Shown: positions 42,093 to 52,532 of the stretch, one piece after another
Numbering within the stretch: the first letter of the stretch is position 1
Layout: each line of letters opens with the position of its first letter
From: Nonomuraea rhodomycinica
GTDB taxonomy: Bacteria; Actinomycetota; Actinomycetes; Streptosporangiales; Streptosporangiaceae
DNA: 64,000 nt
NCBI RefSeq assembly: GCF_013363995.1
Contig: NZ_JABWGO010000001.1
Span: forward strand, 2,353,853-2,417,852
Reading direction: 5' to 3'
The notes under the pieces: model-generated
What the model was told of the DNA's origin: nothing
Seen by the model: only the letters and a program-made list of their open reading frames with translations
The model's database searches: none
Program-made: the position numbers and the translations under genes

Positions 42093-43421
42093 ATGAGCAT
42101 CCCGCAGGAGCGCCGTCTCGTCACCGCCATCCCCGGACCCAGGTCGCAGGAGCTGCTGGCCCGCAAGCAGGCCGCCGTGCCCGGCGGCATCGGCACCACC
42201 CTGCCGGTCTTCGTGACCCGCGCGGGCGGCGGCGTGGTCGAGGACGCCGACGGCAACAGGTTGATCGACTTCGGCTCCGGCATCGCCGTCACCAACGTGG
42301 GCAACGCCGCCCCGCGCGTGGTCGAGCGGGTCCAGAAGCAGGTCGCCGACTTCACCCACACCTGCTTCATGGTCACGCCGTACGAGTCGTACGTGCAGGT
42401 CTGCGAGAAGCTCAACGAGCTGACCCCCGGCGACCACGACAAGCGCACCTTCCTCGTCAACAGCGGCGCCGAGGCCGTCGAGAACGCTGTCAAGGTCGCC
42501 AGGTACGCCACCGGGCGGCAGGCGGTCGTGGTGTTCGACCACGGCTACCACGGGCGCACCCTGCTCACGATGACGCTCACGGCCAAGAACATGCCCTACA
42601 AGCAGGGCTTCGGCCCGTACGCGCCCGAGGTGTACCGGGTGCCGCTGGCCTATCCGTTCCGCTGGCCCACCGGCCCCGAGAACTGCGCCGAGGAGGCCGC
42701 CGCCCAGGCCATCGACATGATCACCAAGCAGATCGGCGCGACCAACGTGGCGGCCGTGGTGATCGAGCCGATCGCCGGCGAGGGCGGCTTCATCGAGCCG
42801 GCCCGGGGCTTCCTGCCGAGGATCGCGGAGTTCTGCCGCGAGAACGGCATCGTGTTCGTGGCCGACGAGGTGCAGACCGGCTTCGCGCGCACGGGCGACC
42901 TGTTCGCCTGCGAGCACGAGGGCGTCGTGCCCGACATCATCACCACGGCCAAGGGCATCGCGGGCGGCCTGCCGCTGGCGGCGGTGACCGGCCGCGCCGA
43001 GCTCATGGACAAGGTCCACCCGGGCGGCCTGGGCGGCACGTACGGCGGCAACCCGCTGGCCTGCGAGGCGGCGCTCGGCGTGCTGGAGACCATCACCGAG
43101 GAGGACCTGGTCGCCAAGGCCCGGCGGATCGGCGAGATCATGCTCCCCCGCCTCGACGCGATGCGCGAGCGCTTCGAGGTGATCGGCGACGTGCGCGGGC
43201 GCGGCGCGATGATCGCGATCGAGCTGGTCAAGCCCGGCACCAAGGAGCCCGACCCGGCGGCCGTCGCCGAGGTGGTCCGGCGCTGCCACGCGGACGGCCT
43301 GCTGGTGCTCACCGCCGGGACCTACGGCAACGTGCTGCGGTTCCTGCCGCCGCTGGTGATCCCCGAGCACCTGCTGGAGGAGGGCCTCGGCATCCTGGAG
43401 AAGGCGTTCGCCGCGCTCTAG
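42093..43421 (+). CDS. gabT: 4-aminobutyrate (GABA) aminotransferase
   Basis: The 442-aa class III PLP aminotransferase is full length. Blocks include [75 protein letters not shown] (PLP Asp), [17 protein letters not shown] (Schiff-base Lys) and [16 protein letters not shown]. It closely matches actinomycete GabT, which moves the amino group of GABA (or 5-aminovalerate) to 2-oxoglutarate and yields a semialdehyde for an ALDH such as the one at 36561. It is divergent from PucR. An intrinsic terminator follows at 43452. Confidence 0.93.
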   Translation: MSIPQERRLVTAIPGPRSQELLARKQAAVPGGIGTTLPVFVTRAGGGVVEDADGNRLIDFGSGIAVTNVGNAAPRVVERVQKQVADFTHTCFMVTPYESYVQVCEKLNELTPGDHDKRTFLVNSGAEAVENAVKVARYATGRQAVVVFDHGYHGRTLLTMTLTAKNMPYKQGFGPYAPEVYRVPLAYPFRWPTGPENCAEEAAAQAIDMITKQIGATNVAAVVIEPIAGEGGFIEPARGFLPRIAEFCRENGIVFVADEVQTGFARTGDLFACEHEGVVPDIITTAKGIAGGLPLAAVTGRAELMDKVHPGGLGGTYGGNPLACEAALGVLETITEEDLVAKARRIGEIMLPRLDAMRERFEVIGDVRGRGAMIAIELVKPGTKEPDPAAVAEVVRRCHADGLLVLTAGTYGNVLRFLPPLVIPEHLLEEGLGILEKAFAAL

Positions 43422-43451
43422 GCCCTTTACAAAGTATGAATAGGTAAAAAG

Positions 43452-43485
43452 CGGGCATCCGGCTTGTGGCTGGATGCCCGTTTTT
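43452..43485 (+). terminator. Rho-independent terminator of gabT
   Basis: CGGGCATCC (43452-43460) pairs perfectly with GGATGCCCG (43472-43480), followed by TTTTT. A classic stem and T tract, 30 bp after the gabT stop. Confidence 0.9.
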
Positions 43486-43612
43486 ATGCGCTTAAGGGAG
43501 GCCGGGTGGGTAGAGAATTCACTCTGGCTTGACGTCCAGCTAGACGATCACAAGAGCGGTCGGGGTTATAACGGATCCGGTGCACGGGTGCGCGATCACC
43601 TCGGGGGGCGTG

Positions 43613-43846
43613 ATGAACTGGGGCCCGACAGGAACGGCGCATGACATGTTGACGTTCGACCCTGACGATCTGAGCTGGGCGCAGCGCGAGGGCGATGCCT
43701 GCGCCGTCTGCCACAAGCGGTGGCCGAGGCCGCGCGTGCGCGTGGGCCGCCTGCCCGACGACTCGGCCGTGCTGGCGTGCGCCGACTGCGCCGAGGCCCT
43801 GCTGCCCGCCCCCCTCGGCACCGTCCTCGCCTTCCCGGCCCGCTGA
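43613..43846 (+). CDS. Small Cys-rich (zinc-ribbon-like) protein
   Basis: The protein (about 77 aa) has two Cys pairs, CAVCHKRW and CADCAEALL, separated by about 28 residues. That is a CxxC-x(n)-CxxC arrangement fit for one zinc ion. The rest is short and acidic (FDPDDLSWAQREGD). ATG 43613 has GGGGGG upstream; ATG 43646 (MLTFDPDDLS) is an alternative start. Similar tiny proteins are common in Streptosporangiales. Function unknown. Confidence 0.7.
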   Translation: MNWGPTGTAHDMLTFDPDDLSWAQREGDACAVCHKRWPRPRVRVGRLPDDSAVLACADCAEALLPAPLGTVLAFPAR

Positions 43847-43904
43847 CCCTCCCTTCCTGCCTGCCCGGCCGCGACGGGTCGGCGCACGCCGGAGGACGAC
43901 CGTG

Positions 43905-46900
43905 TCATGCGTCGGCCTCCTCCACGAGGCGGCTGATCCGGTCGTGCCGCGCCGCGGCCAGCCGCACGAGCTGGCCGGGGAATCGTTCGTCGTACTCGAT
44001 CACCCACTCCAGGAAGCCCGGATGCGCGAACGCGGGCGGGTCGTAGGCCCAGACCCCTTCGGGGATCGGGTCGTTGCTGTCCTTGGGGACCAGCCAGCCG
44101 ATGTGGCGTAACACCGCTTCCACATCGCGGATCGCCGGCATGGCATGCCGCAGTGCTCGCGGGGGGCTGTTGCGCAGGGAGCGGAGGAGGAAGTCCGTCT
44201 CGGGGGTCTCCCAGCTCCTGGCGCGATTCCCCTTGCCCGGGAAGTCGGAGCTCCCTGCCTCCTGGAACAGGCCGAGGAACTCCTCCGCGGTCAGGTGGCC
44301 GCTTTCCACACGCATGGCGGTGTGCGTACGCCTGATGCGCCTCTTCCACCGGACCAGAGCTCTGTCGATCAGGATTCCGAGGAAGACCAGGCCGACGCAC
44401 ACCATGGCGCGCGCGTTCTCCTGTTCGGCCGCGGCGACGTTCGGCAGGTCCACGCGCCGTACGAGCAGGACCGCTCCCACGGTCGTCAGGAGCGCGACGC
44501 CGGCCAGGCGCGACACGGTGACCCGGTCGATGCCACGCGTCAGGTTCCGCAGGATCTCCGCCGGGTGACGGCCCGCGACGTACTGGACGAACATCGCCCG
44601 GGCCGGCCTCAGGTGCGGGAACAGCCACTCGCCCTGCCGGCCGGGAAGGCTGCCGGTCCAGCCCATGTACGTCACCAGCGCGACGGGCCAGGTGTACGCC
44701 GCGGCGCCGAGCAGCTCCACCACGGCGTCGTTCAGCGATCCGCTGAGGAGGTCGAGCGTCGCGAGGGCGGCCTGGTACAGGCCGCTCGCGGCCATGGCCA
44801 AGGCGCAGACGACGGGGAACGCCACGGTGGAGTAGACGAGCGACGACATGGGCCGCAGTCGCGGGCCGCCCGACCCGGCGAGGAACACACCGCATCCCGT
44901 GATCATCAAGGTGAAGGGAAGCGCCGTGTCGCCCTCGGCCGTGTTCACCAGGCTCGCGTTCACCAGGCTCGCGACGGACCGGCCGATGCCCATGACCGCC
45001 AGCACCTGCAGCAACCGCATGGTGGCGCGTACCAGGACCGTCATGTCGTGAGGGCGGGTCCCGGGCCGCCGCAGGAGGCGGCCGACCGCCGCGGCGGAGG
45101 TCAGCGTGCTCAGCAACAGCATGAGGCGGACGCCGCCCGGCAGGCGCGGTGCGGCCCCCGAGAAGGCGCCCAGCCGCTCCGCCGCCTCCCGCATGAGGTC
45201 CCCGGAGCCGTCGGCGCCGTCGAGCCGCGTCAGCACCCAGGTGACGACCTCCGGCGAAGCCAGGGGCAGCAGCGCGACGGCGTGTCGCCGGGCCCGCTTG
45301 TCGCCGCGGACGAAGGCGCTGACGACGATCCGGTCCATGGTCGGCGTCAGGCGGGAGCCGTGCGCGACGTTCCACCCGTCGCTTGAGGCGCTGCTCAGAA
45401 CGTCGAGCACGTTGGCCATGGAGGCCGGCCAGGACATCGCCACCGTCGGCGTGGGCGTGGAGGAGGTCCTCCCGCTCGGGGCCAGGTAGGGCGCCACGTC
45501 GGCGACCGCCCACCCGGACCCGGCGAGCTGCGCCTCGAGCACGTCGCACGCGGCGGCGAGCAGCGGCTCGCGGACCTCGTCCGGGCCGAGGCGCAGGCAG
45601 GTCGTCACGGGCTCCCGCCACGAGGGCGTCGTGAGGAGTCGCCGGGCATCGACGTCGTCGGGCCGGCTCATCAGCCGGCGCGCCGCGTAATGGTCCTGGA
45701 CCAACCGGCCGGTGAACACGACCGCACCGGACCCGACGCCGCGCACGACGCGCGCCTCGACCAGCGCCTCGACCAGGGCCGCGGCCTCCCGCGGGTGGTC
45801 ACCGGCGTCGGGTCCCGGATCGATCGCGCGGGCGGCGAGCCGCTCGGCGGCCCGGACGACCTCGCCCGCGGGCAGGGAGCCGCGGACCGGCTCCAGCCGC
45901 TCGGCGGTGACGACCTCCATGAGCTCGTACGGGCTCGGCGGCAGGTGCTCCGTCCCCGCCCGCTCCACATGGTCGAGGAGCAGCCCCATGACCATGGGGC
46001 TGGTGGCCGCCCGCGCCAGCTCCGGATGGCCGGCCAGGTGGGAGCGGAGCCGATCGACGGCGTCGGGCGTGAGCCCCCTTCGCGCCGCCATCTCACGTTG
46101 ACGCGAGGGGCCCAGCGGCGCCAGTGGCAGCACCTGCTCGTCCGGCCGGCTCGCCGGCGCCTCCCGTACCGCCACCACGGCGCGGAAGGCGCTCCTGCTG
46201 TCGGCGAACTGCCGGATGGCGTCCAGGCAGTCGGCCGAGGTCCGCGCGGGGTCCGCCGGCCGTCCCGCGGCCAGGTCGTCGACGCCGTCGAAGAGCAGGA
46301 TCCACCTCAGCCTCCGGCGGCCTTCCATCAGCCGGCGCAGGTCGCCGGCGATGACGGAGTCCCCGTCGGAGACCAGCAGGTGCACGTGGTTGCGGACCAG
46401 TTCGGCGGTCGGCTTGGACTCCGCGTCGGCGAGCGCGGCGAGATCGACGTAGAGGGCGACCTCACGCGGCCGTTTCCTGCGCAGCTCCCGCCGGTTCTTC
46501 TCCCGGGCGAGCTCGCGCAGCGCCAGGCTCTTGCCCGCGCCCGCCTCCCCGACGACGAAGGTGACCTTGGCGTTCCCGCGCGGCACCCGCGAGATCGGGC
46601 GGACGCGGGAGAAGCGCCCGGCCACGGCCACGAGGGGATCGACGATCCGTCCGTGTGCCGTCTCCCGCTCGTCGAGTCTCGCCTCGAAGGTCTTGAGGAT
46701 GTGCCGGAGGTCGTCCACGTCGGGCTCGGCGGGAGTGCGTACGACGCGCACGACCCCCGTCACCATCAGCGCGAGGCCGAGCAACAGGGCCAGCGCCGGG
46801 GTGGCCTCCGGTTGCCGGACCGGTGGCACTCCCGCGTCGCCGAGCCACACGAAGGCGCCCAGTCCGGCCAGTCCGGCGCCCAGCACCGCGATCGTCCAGC

Positions 46901-47024
46901 CGCCGACGCGCCGGAAGGCCTCCTCCCGGCCGTGCGCGTGGCTGAACATGTCGAATCTCAGCGCCACCAACGCCGCGACGGTGGCGACGACGGAGGCGAT
47001 CAGCCCGATCTGGTCCTGGGTCAC
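43905..47024 (-). CDS. Membrane-embedded NACHT-type STAND NTPase
   Basis: This 1039-aa protein starts at GTG 47024 (TQDQIGLIASVVATVAALVA). Two N-terminal helices (about 5-25 and 44-62) and a third (about 77-95) precede the NTPase: Walker A VVGEAGAGKSLAL (about 157-169), Walker B WILLFDGVDDL (about 241-251). A helical region follows, with a HEAT-like stretch around RARRHAVALLPLASPEVVTW. The C-terminal third adds at least six more membrane spans and ends in a soluble tail. A soluble NACHT protein lies 7 kb away. Membrane NACHT proteins of this layout are common in actinomycetes, and their role is not established. Confidence 0.82.
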   Translation of the reverse strand: MTQDQIGLIASVVATVAALVALRFDMFSHAHGREEAFRRVGGWTIAVLGAGLAGLGAFVWLGDAGVPPVRQPEATPALALLLGLALMVTGVVRVVRTPAEPDVDDLRHILKTFEARLDERETAHGRIVDPLVAVAGRFSRVRPISRVPRGNAKVTFVVGEAGAGKSLALRELAREKNRRELRRKRPREVALYVDLAALADAESKPTAELVRNHVHLLVSDGDSVIAGDLRRLMEGRRRLRWILLFDGVDDLAAGRPADPARTSADCLDAIRQFADSRSAFRAVVAVREAPASRPDEQVLPLAPLGPSRQREMAARRGLTPDAVDRLRSHLAGHPELARAATSPMVMGLLLDHVERAGTEHLPPSPYELMEVVTAERLEPVRGSLPAGEVVRAAERLAARAIDPGPDAGDHPREAAALVEALVEARVVRGVGSGAVVFTGRLVQDHYAARRLMSRPDDVDARRLLTTPSWREPVTTCLRLGPDEVREPLLAAACDVLEAQLAGSGWAVADVAPYLAPSGRTSSTPTPTVAMSWPASMANVLDVLSSASSDGWNVAHGSRLTPTMDRIVVSAFVRGDKRARRHAVALLPLASPEVVTWVLTRLDGADGSGDLMREAAERLGAFSGAAPRLPGGVRLMLLLSTLTSAAAVGRLLRRPGTRPHDMTVLVRATMRLLQVLAVMGIGRSVASLVNASLVNTAEGDTALPFTLMITGCGVFLAGSGGPRLRPMSSLVYSTVAFPVVCALAMAASGLYQAALATLDLLSGSLNDAVVELLGAAAYTWPVALVTYMGWTGSLPGRQGEWLFPHLRPARAMFVQYVAGRHPAEILRNLTRGIDRVTVSRLAGVALLTTVGAVLLVRRVDLPNVAAAEQENARAMVCVGLVFLGILIDRALVRWKRRIRRTHTAMRVESGHLTAEEFLGLFQEAGSSDFPGKGNRARSWETPETDFLLRSLRNSPPRALRHAMPAIRDVEAVLRHIGWLVPKDSNDPIPEGVWAYDPPAFAHPGFLEWVIEYDERFPGQLVRLAAARHDRISRLVEEADA

Positions 47025-47181
47025 GTACCCACCCTTCGCTTCTGTCTCCGGCTACCTGAGCAACGAAAGGGCGCAGCGCGGTGTTACGGACTGACCGGCA
47101 TCCGGCCAGGACGGGTCTTGATCCTCGGTCGCGCGCATATGACCATGGTCGGACGGCCCCCGAGGACGGGAGTGGGACGGC

Positions 47182-48372
47182 GTGAGCGACCACCGCGGCG
47201 ACGCCCGCAAGATCGTACGGCCGGACACCGGGGAGACGTGCCCGGTCGGCCGGTCACCCGACGGCACGTGGCAGGTCCGCGGTTACGCGCAGGCCCGTGC
47301 GGTGCTGCGCAGCGACGCCACCGTCCAGGCCGGGCTGGGCGTCGAGACCGTGGACAAGCTTCCCGCCCGGGTCCGGCGTCCCGTGCTCTACCGCGACGGG
47401 CCCGAGCACCGCGAGGACCGGCGCCGGACCGCGCGGTTCTTCACCCCGCGCCGCGTGGACGAGCGGTACCGCGGCCTGATGGCGCGGGTCGCCGACCGGC
47501 AGCTGGAGAGGCTGCGCGCGGCCGGCGAGGCGCAGCTGTCCGAGCTGAGCTTCGGCATGGCGATCGAGGTGGCCGGCGCCGTCATCGGCCTGACCTCCAG
47601 CAGGCCGGGCATCCGGCTCAGGCTGGAGAGCTTCTTCCCCGAGAAGTTCGGCCGGCCGGGACTGACCAGCCCGAGCGGGATCTACTGGCTCGTCCGGCAG
47701 AACGTCAACTGGCTGCGCGTCTACCTGGCCGACGTGCGCCCCGCGATCCGCGACCACCGCCGCCACCCGCGCGACGACCTCATCTCGCACCTGATCGCCC
47801 AGGGCTGCACGGACGCCGAGATCCTCGGCGAGTGCCTGACCTTCGCCGCGGCCGGAATGGTGACCACGCGGGAGTTCATCTGCGTCGCGGCCTGGCACCT
47901 GTTCACCGACGGGGAGCTGCTGGAGCGCTACCGCGCGGCCGGCGAGCCCGGCCGCCTGGCGATCCTGCACGAGATCCTGCGGCTGGAGCCCGCGGTGGCC
48001 CGGCTGCGCCGGCGCACCACAGCGGCCCTCGACCTGCCGGGCGCCGGCGGCCCGGTCACCGTGCCGCCGGGCGCGCTGGTCGAGGTGCTCGTCGAGGCGG
48101 CCAACGCCGACCCCTCGGCCGTGGGTGCCGACCCGCTGACGGTGTGCCCCGGGCGCGCGATCGACGGCGGGGCCACGAGCGCCGCGGCGCTGTCCTTCGG
48201 TGACGGCCCGCACCGCTGCCCCGGGGCGGGCATCGCGATCCTGGAGACCGACGTCCTGCTCAGCCGCCTGTTCGCCCTGGAGGGCGTGCGCATGGCGGCC
48301 GCGCCCCGCGTGAGCTTCGTCAACGACATCGGCGGGTACGAGATCCGCGGGTTACGGGTCAGCGTGTCCTGA
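47182..48372 (+). CDS. Cytochrome P450
   Basis: The 396-aa length is typical of bacterial class I P450s. Signatures are complete: I-helix FAAAGMVTTREF (oxygen-activation threonines), ExxR as EILR (Glu264/Arg267), and the haem loop FGDGPHRCPGAGIA with Cys346. No ferredoxin gene is adjacent. Substrate unknown. It is divergent from the membrane NACHT gene and its stop lies three bases from that of the convergent saccharopine-dehydrogenase-like gene. Confidence 0.93.
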   Translation: MSDHRGDARKIVRPDTGETCPVGRSPDGTWQVRGYAQARAVLRSDATVQAGLGVETVDKLPARVRRPVLYRDGPEHREDRRRTARFFTPRRVDERYRGLMARVADRQLERLRAAGEAQLSELSFGMAIEVAGAVIGLTSSRPGIRLRLESFFPEKFGRPGLTSPSGIYWLVRQNVNWLRVYLADVRPAIRDHRRHPRDDLISHLIAQGCTDAEILGECLTFAAAGMVTTREFICVAAWHLFTDGELLERYRAAGEPGRLAILHEILRLEPAVARLRRRTTAALDLPGAGGPVTVPPGALVEVLVEAANADPSAVGADPLTVCPGRAIDGGATSAAALSFGDGPHRCPGAGIAILETDVLLSRLFALEGVRMAAAPRVSFVNDIGGYEIRGLRVSVS

Positions 48373-48375
48373 CCG

Positions 48376-49593
48376 TCAGGCGGCGGCCTGGCGCTCCTCG
48401 CGCATCTCCCACGGCGAGCCGTACTCGTGCAGCAGGTCGAGGAACGGCACCGCGTCGAACGCCTCGGGCCCCAGCACGCCCGCCCCCTTCCAGACGCCGC
48501 GCGCCACCAGCTCCAGCGCCACGACGGGGTGGACCGCGGTTTGCCAGACGACCGCCTGCGAGCCGTACTCCCGCATCGACCAGTCGTTGTCCACCACGTG
48601 GTACAGGTACACCTCGCGCGGCACGCCGTCCTTGCCGACGCCCTTGACCCAGGTGCCGGCGCACGTCTTGCCGTGCATGCGCTCGCCTAGCGTCGCCGGG
48701 TCGGGCAGGCGGGCGGCCACGAGGTCGCGCGGCGCCACCTCCGCGCCGCCGACGCGCACCTTCTCGGGGCTGTCGAGCCCGAGCTTGCGCAGCGTCTTGA
48801 GCACGCCGATGAACTCCTCGCCGAGCCCGTACTTGAAGGTCACCTTGCGCGCCGGGATCCAGCGCGGCACCAGCACGACCTCCTCGTGCTCGACGTTCAC
48901 GCACTCCACCGGCCCGATGCCGGCCGGGAAGTCGAACACCTCCGGCTCGCTGAACGGCTCCGTCGTGTGCCAGCGCCCGTCCTCCCAGACGACGGGCGGG
49001 TTCAGGCACTCCTCGATCGTGGTCCAGATGGAGAACGTCGGCGCGAAGTCGTAGCCGTCGACGACCAGGTTGGAGCCGTCGCGCACGCCGACCTCGTCGA
49101 TGCTGGAGAACAGGTGGTCGGCGGCGTAGCGGGCGAACACGTCGGCGAGGCCGGGCTCGACGCCCATGCCGACCAGCGCCAGGCGGTCCGCGGCCCGCCA
49201 CGCGCCGTCGAGCGCGAACTGCCGGTCGCCGAGCTTGACCCCCGGCATCCGGTACGGCTCGCTGGGGTGCGGCCGCGACAGCGACATGGCCATGTCGAGA
49301 TAGTGCGCCCCCGCCGCGAGCGCCGCCTCGAACAGCGGCATCGTGAACCGGGGGTCGACGGCGTTGAAGAGCACGTCGCACCTGTGCTCACGCAGGGCGG
49401 CCTCGACCTGGGCGCGGTCGGAGGCGTCGAGGGTGATCGCGCTGAAGCGCGGGTCGTCCACACCGGCGACGGCACGTGCCGCCCGGCTCTGTTGGGAGTC
49501 GGCGACCACGATGTGTTCGAAGAAATCTCGGCGAGCGGCGATGGGCACGACAGCGGAGCCGACCCCGCCGGCGCCGACCAGAAGGATTCTCAT
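48376..49593 (-). CDS. Saccharopine dehydrogenase-like NAD(P) oxidoreductase
   Basis: The 405-aa protein starts MRILLVGAGGVGSAVVPIAA (Rossmann GxGxxG) and has VLFNAVDPRFTMPLFEAALA, AGAHYLDMAMSL and VGMGVEPGLADVFARYAADH, the core of the saccharopine-dehydrogenase/Sacchrp_dh_NADP family. Relatives act on lysine, saccharopine or carboxynorspermidine-type substrates. It lies downstream of aminotransferase, MmsA-type ALDH and polyamine-type binding-protein genes on the same strand, which suggests amine or lysine metabolism. Two direct repeats just upstream indicate its own regulated promoter. Confidence 0.85.
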   Translation of the reverse strand: MRILLVGAGGVGSAVVPIAARRDFFEHIVVADSQQSRAARAVAGVDDPRFSAITLDASDRAQVEAALREHRCDVLFNAVDPRFTMPLFEAALAAGAHYLDMAMSLSRPHPSEPYRMPGVKLGDRQFALDGAWRAADRLALVGMGVEPGLADVFARYAADHLFSSIDEVGVRDGSNLVVDGYDFAPTFSIWTTIEECLNPPVVWEDGRWHTTEPFSEPEVFDFPAGIGPVECVNVEHEEVVLVPRWIPARKVTFKYGLGEEFIGVLKTLRKLGLDSPEKVRVGGAEVAPRDLVAARLPDPATLGERMHGKTCAGTWVKGVGKDGVPREVYLYHVVDNDWSMREYGSQAVVWQTAVHPVVALELVARGVWKGAGVLGPEAFDAVPFLDLLHEYGSPWEMREERQAAA

Positions 49594-49611
49594 GCACAGC
49601 ACCCTACTCAC

Positions 49612-49650
49612 TGACTGGTCATTCAGTCGAGACTGACTGGTCATTCAGTC
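49612..49650. promoter_or_regulatory. Twin operator upstream of the saccharopine-dehydrogenase-like gene
   Basis: TGACTGGTCATTCAGTC occurs twice (49612-49628 and 49634-49650), 22 bp apart, or about two helical turns. Each copy has the inverted half-sites GACTG and CAGTC. TGACTGGTCATTCA resembles sites bound by TetR-type regulators. The first copy is only 18 bp from the ATG, suggesting repression. No TetR gene is adjacent, so the regulator is elsewhere. Confidence 0.7.
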
Positions 49651-49695
49651 TGAATTTCGGGCAGCCGGGTCCGCGGCCTCCACCTGCGGCGGAGC

Positions 49696-50871
49696 TCACT
49701 TGACCAGCGCGCGCCACCTGCCGGCCCACGCGATGTACGCGGGACAGCCGTCCTTGGGCTTGCAGCCGTCGGGCGGGCGGGTGGCGAAGGCGATCCGCCC
49801 GATCCGCTCCGGATCCTCGACGCCGTACGCGTCGCAGACCCGCTGGGTGGCCTTGACGCACGCCTCCGGGTTGGCCGGCGCCAGCCCCAGCCAGGCGACG
49901 GCCTTGCGCTGCACCGTGGCCGAGGCGGTGTAGGCCAGCCAGCGGTAGGCGCAGTCGGTGTTGGGCACGCCGGCGCCGAGCATCCACGAGTCGACCCAGC
50001 CGGTCACGCGCGGGGTCTCGACCGCCTTGACCGGCCTGCCGGCCTGCTGGAGCAGCAGGCGGTAGTACGGGGTGGCCTGGGCATAGTCGAGCGAGCCGGT
50101 GGCGAAGCCCTTGACCAGGTCGAGCGGCTCGGTCCAGTACGTCCGGCCGGGCTGCTCCTCCAGCAGGTCCGCGGCGCTGTCGAGCTCGTGCTTGGTCAGC
50201 TCGAACGGATCGCCCTCGACCCCGTCGGCGAGCGCGGCGTCGGCGATGGTCAGCGGGCTGTCGCGCAGCACGACGTGGCCGCTGCCGAAGACGTCCTTCA
50301 GGCTCGGCTCGCCCTTGACGCGGGAGGAGTCGTACAGGAACTCGTGGGAGCCCCACAGGTAGGGCACGCCGTAGACCTTGCCCGAGCGGACCGTCATGTC
50401 GCGAAAGCGCTTGGTCAGGCGGTCGTAGCCGGGCACCTTGGCCGGGTCGATGACCTGCACCTGCTTGGCGGCGATGAGGTCGGCGGCCAGGACCGGCCCG
50501 GCGGAGATCACGTCGTAGGACCGCCCCCGGGCGGCGGCGGCCATCTGGTCGGCGGTCTGCACGGTGTCGTAGCGGGCGATGCGGCAGCCGGTGGTCTTCT
50601 CGAAGTCGGAGGTGGTGCCGGAGTAGTCGGCGTAGCCGCGGTAGGTGAGGATCTGCAGCGTGCCGTCGCTCTGCGCCGGGCCCGGCGGGGAGACCGACTT
50701 GCGCGGCTTCACGCTCACGGCCGGCGACGGCGTGCCCTGCGGAAGGGGGAGCGCCGCCCGCGGTGCGCCGGCGGCCGGCGCCACCGCCGCGCCCGCCGAC
50801 GGGCCCGCCGCGCCCAGGCTCCCGGCCAGGACCGCCACGGCCAGCGCCAGAGCGGGTGTGCGGCGATCCAC
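49696..50871 (-). CDS. Secreted extracellular solute-binding protein (spermidine/putrescine type)
   Basis: The 391-aa protein has a Sec signal (VDRRTPALALAVAVLAGSLG) and a Pro/Ala linker. The type 2 binding-protein fold follows: LQILTYRGYADYSGTTSDFE, YDVISAGPVLAADLIAAKQV, VYGVPYLWGSHEFLYD and GWVDSWMLGAGVPNTDCAYR. This matches PotD/PotF-like polyamine binders. There is no lipobox, so it may be freely secreted. No permease or ATPase genes are present nearby. Four Cys residues near the C-terminus may form disulfides. GTG 50871 follows AAGGGGG. Confidence 0.82.
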   Translation of the reverse strand: MDRRTPALALAVAVLAGSLGAAGPSAGAAVAPAAGAPRAALPLPQGTPSPAVSVKPRKSVSPPGPAQSDGTLQILTYRGYADYSGTTSDFEKTTGCRIARYDTVQTADQMAAAARGRSYDVISAGPVLAADLIAAKQVQVIDPAKVPGYDRLTKRFRDMTVRSGKVYGVPYLWGSHEFLYDSSRVKGEPSLKDVFGSGHVVLRDSPLTIADAALADGVEGDPFELTKHELDSAADLLEEQPGRTYWTEPLDLVKGFATGSLDYAQATPYYRLLLQQAGRPVKAVETPRVTGWVDSWMLGAGVPNTDCAYRWLAYTASATVQRKAVAWLGLAPANPEACVKATQRVCDAYGVEDPERIGRIAFATRPPDGCKPKDGCPAYIAWAGRWRALVK

Positions 50872-51026
50872 TGGTCCCCCTTGTCCAAGGTCCCCTTGAG
50901 GGCGACCCCCTGCCCGCGGCTCGTCCGGTTCGGCCCGGGCCCGCGGTCTCGATCTCGTGACCTGGAGCTTACCGGGGCGGGGGCCGGGGAGGGACGCGCG
51001 TCCCTCCCCGGTGGGGACCCGAGGGC

Positions 51027-52528
<1,502 letters not shown>

Positions 52529-52532
<4 letters not shown>

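Noticed and set aside
43529..43572. Promoter TTGACG ... TATAAC before the small Cys-rich gene
   Set aside because: The two boxes are 32 bp apart, too far for a sigma-70-type promoter; only the TATAAC box is promoter-like.
33881..47024. A single multi-gene defence island spanning both NACHT genes
   Set aside because: The genes between them (ALDH, glycosylase, PucR, gabT) look metabolic or repair-related, and no integrase or other defence genes are present.
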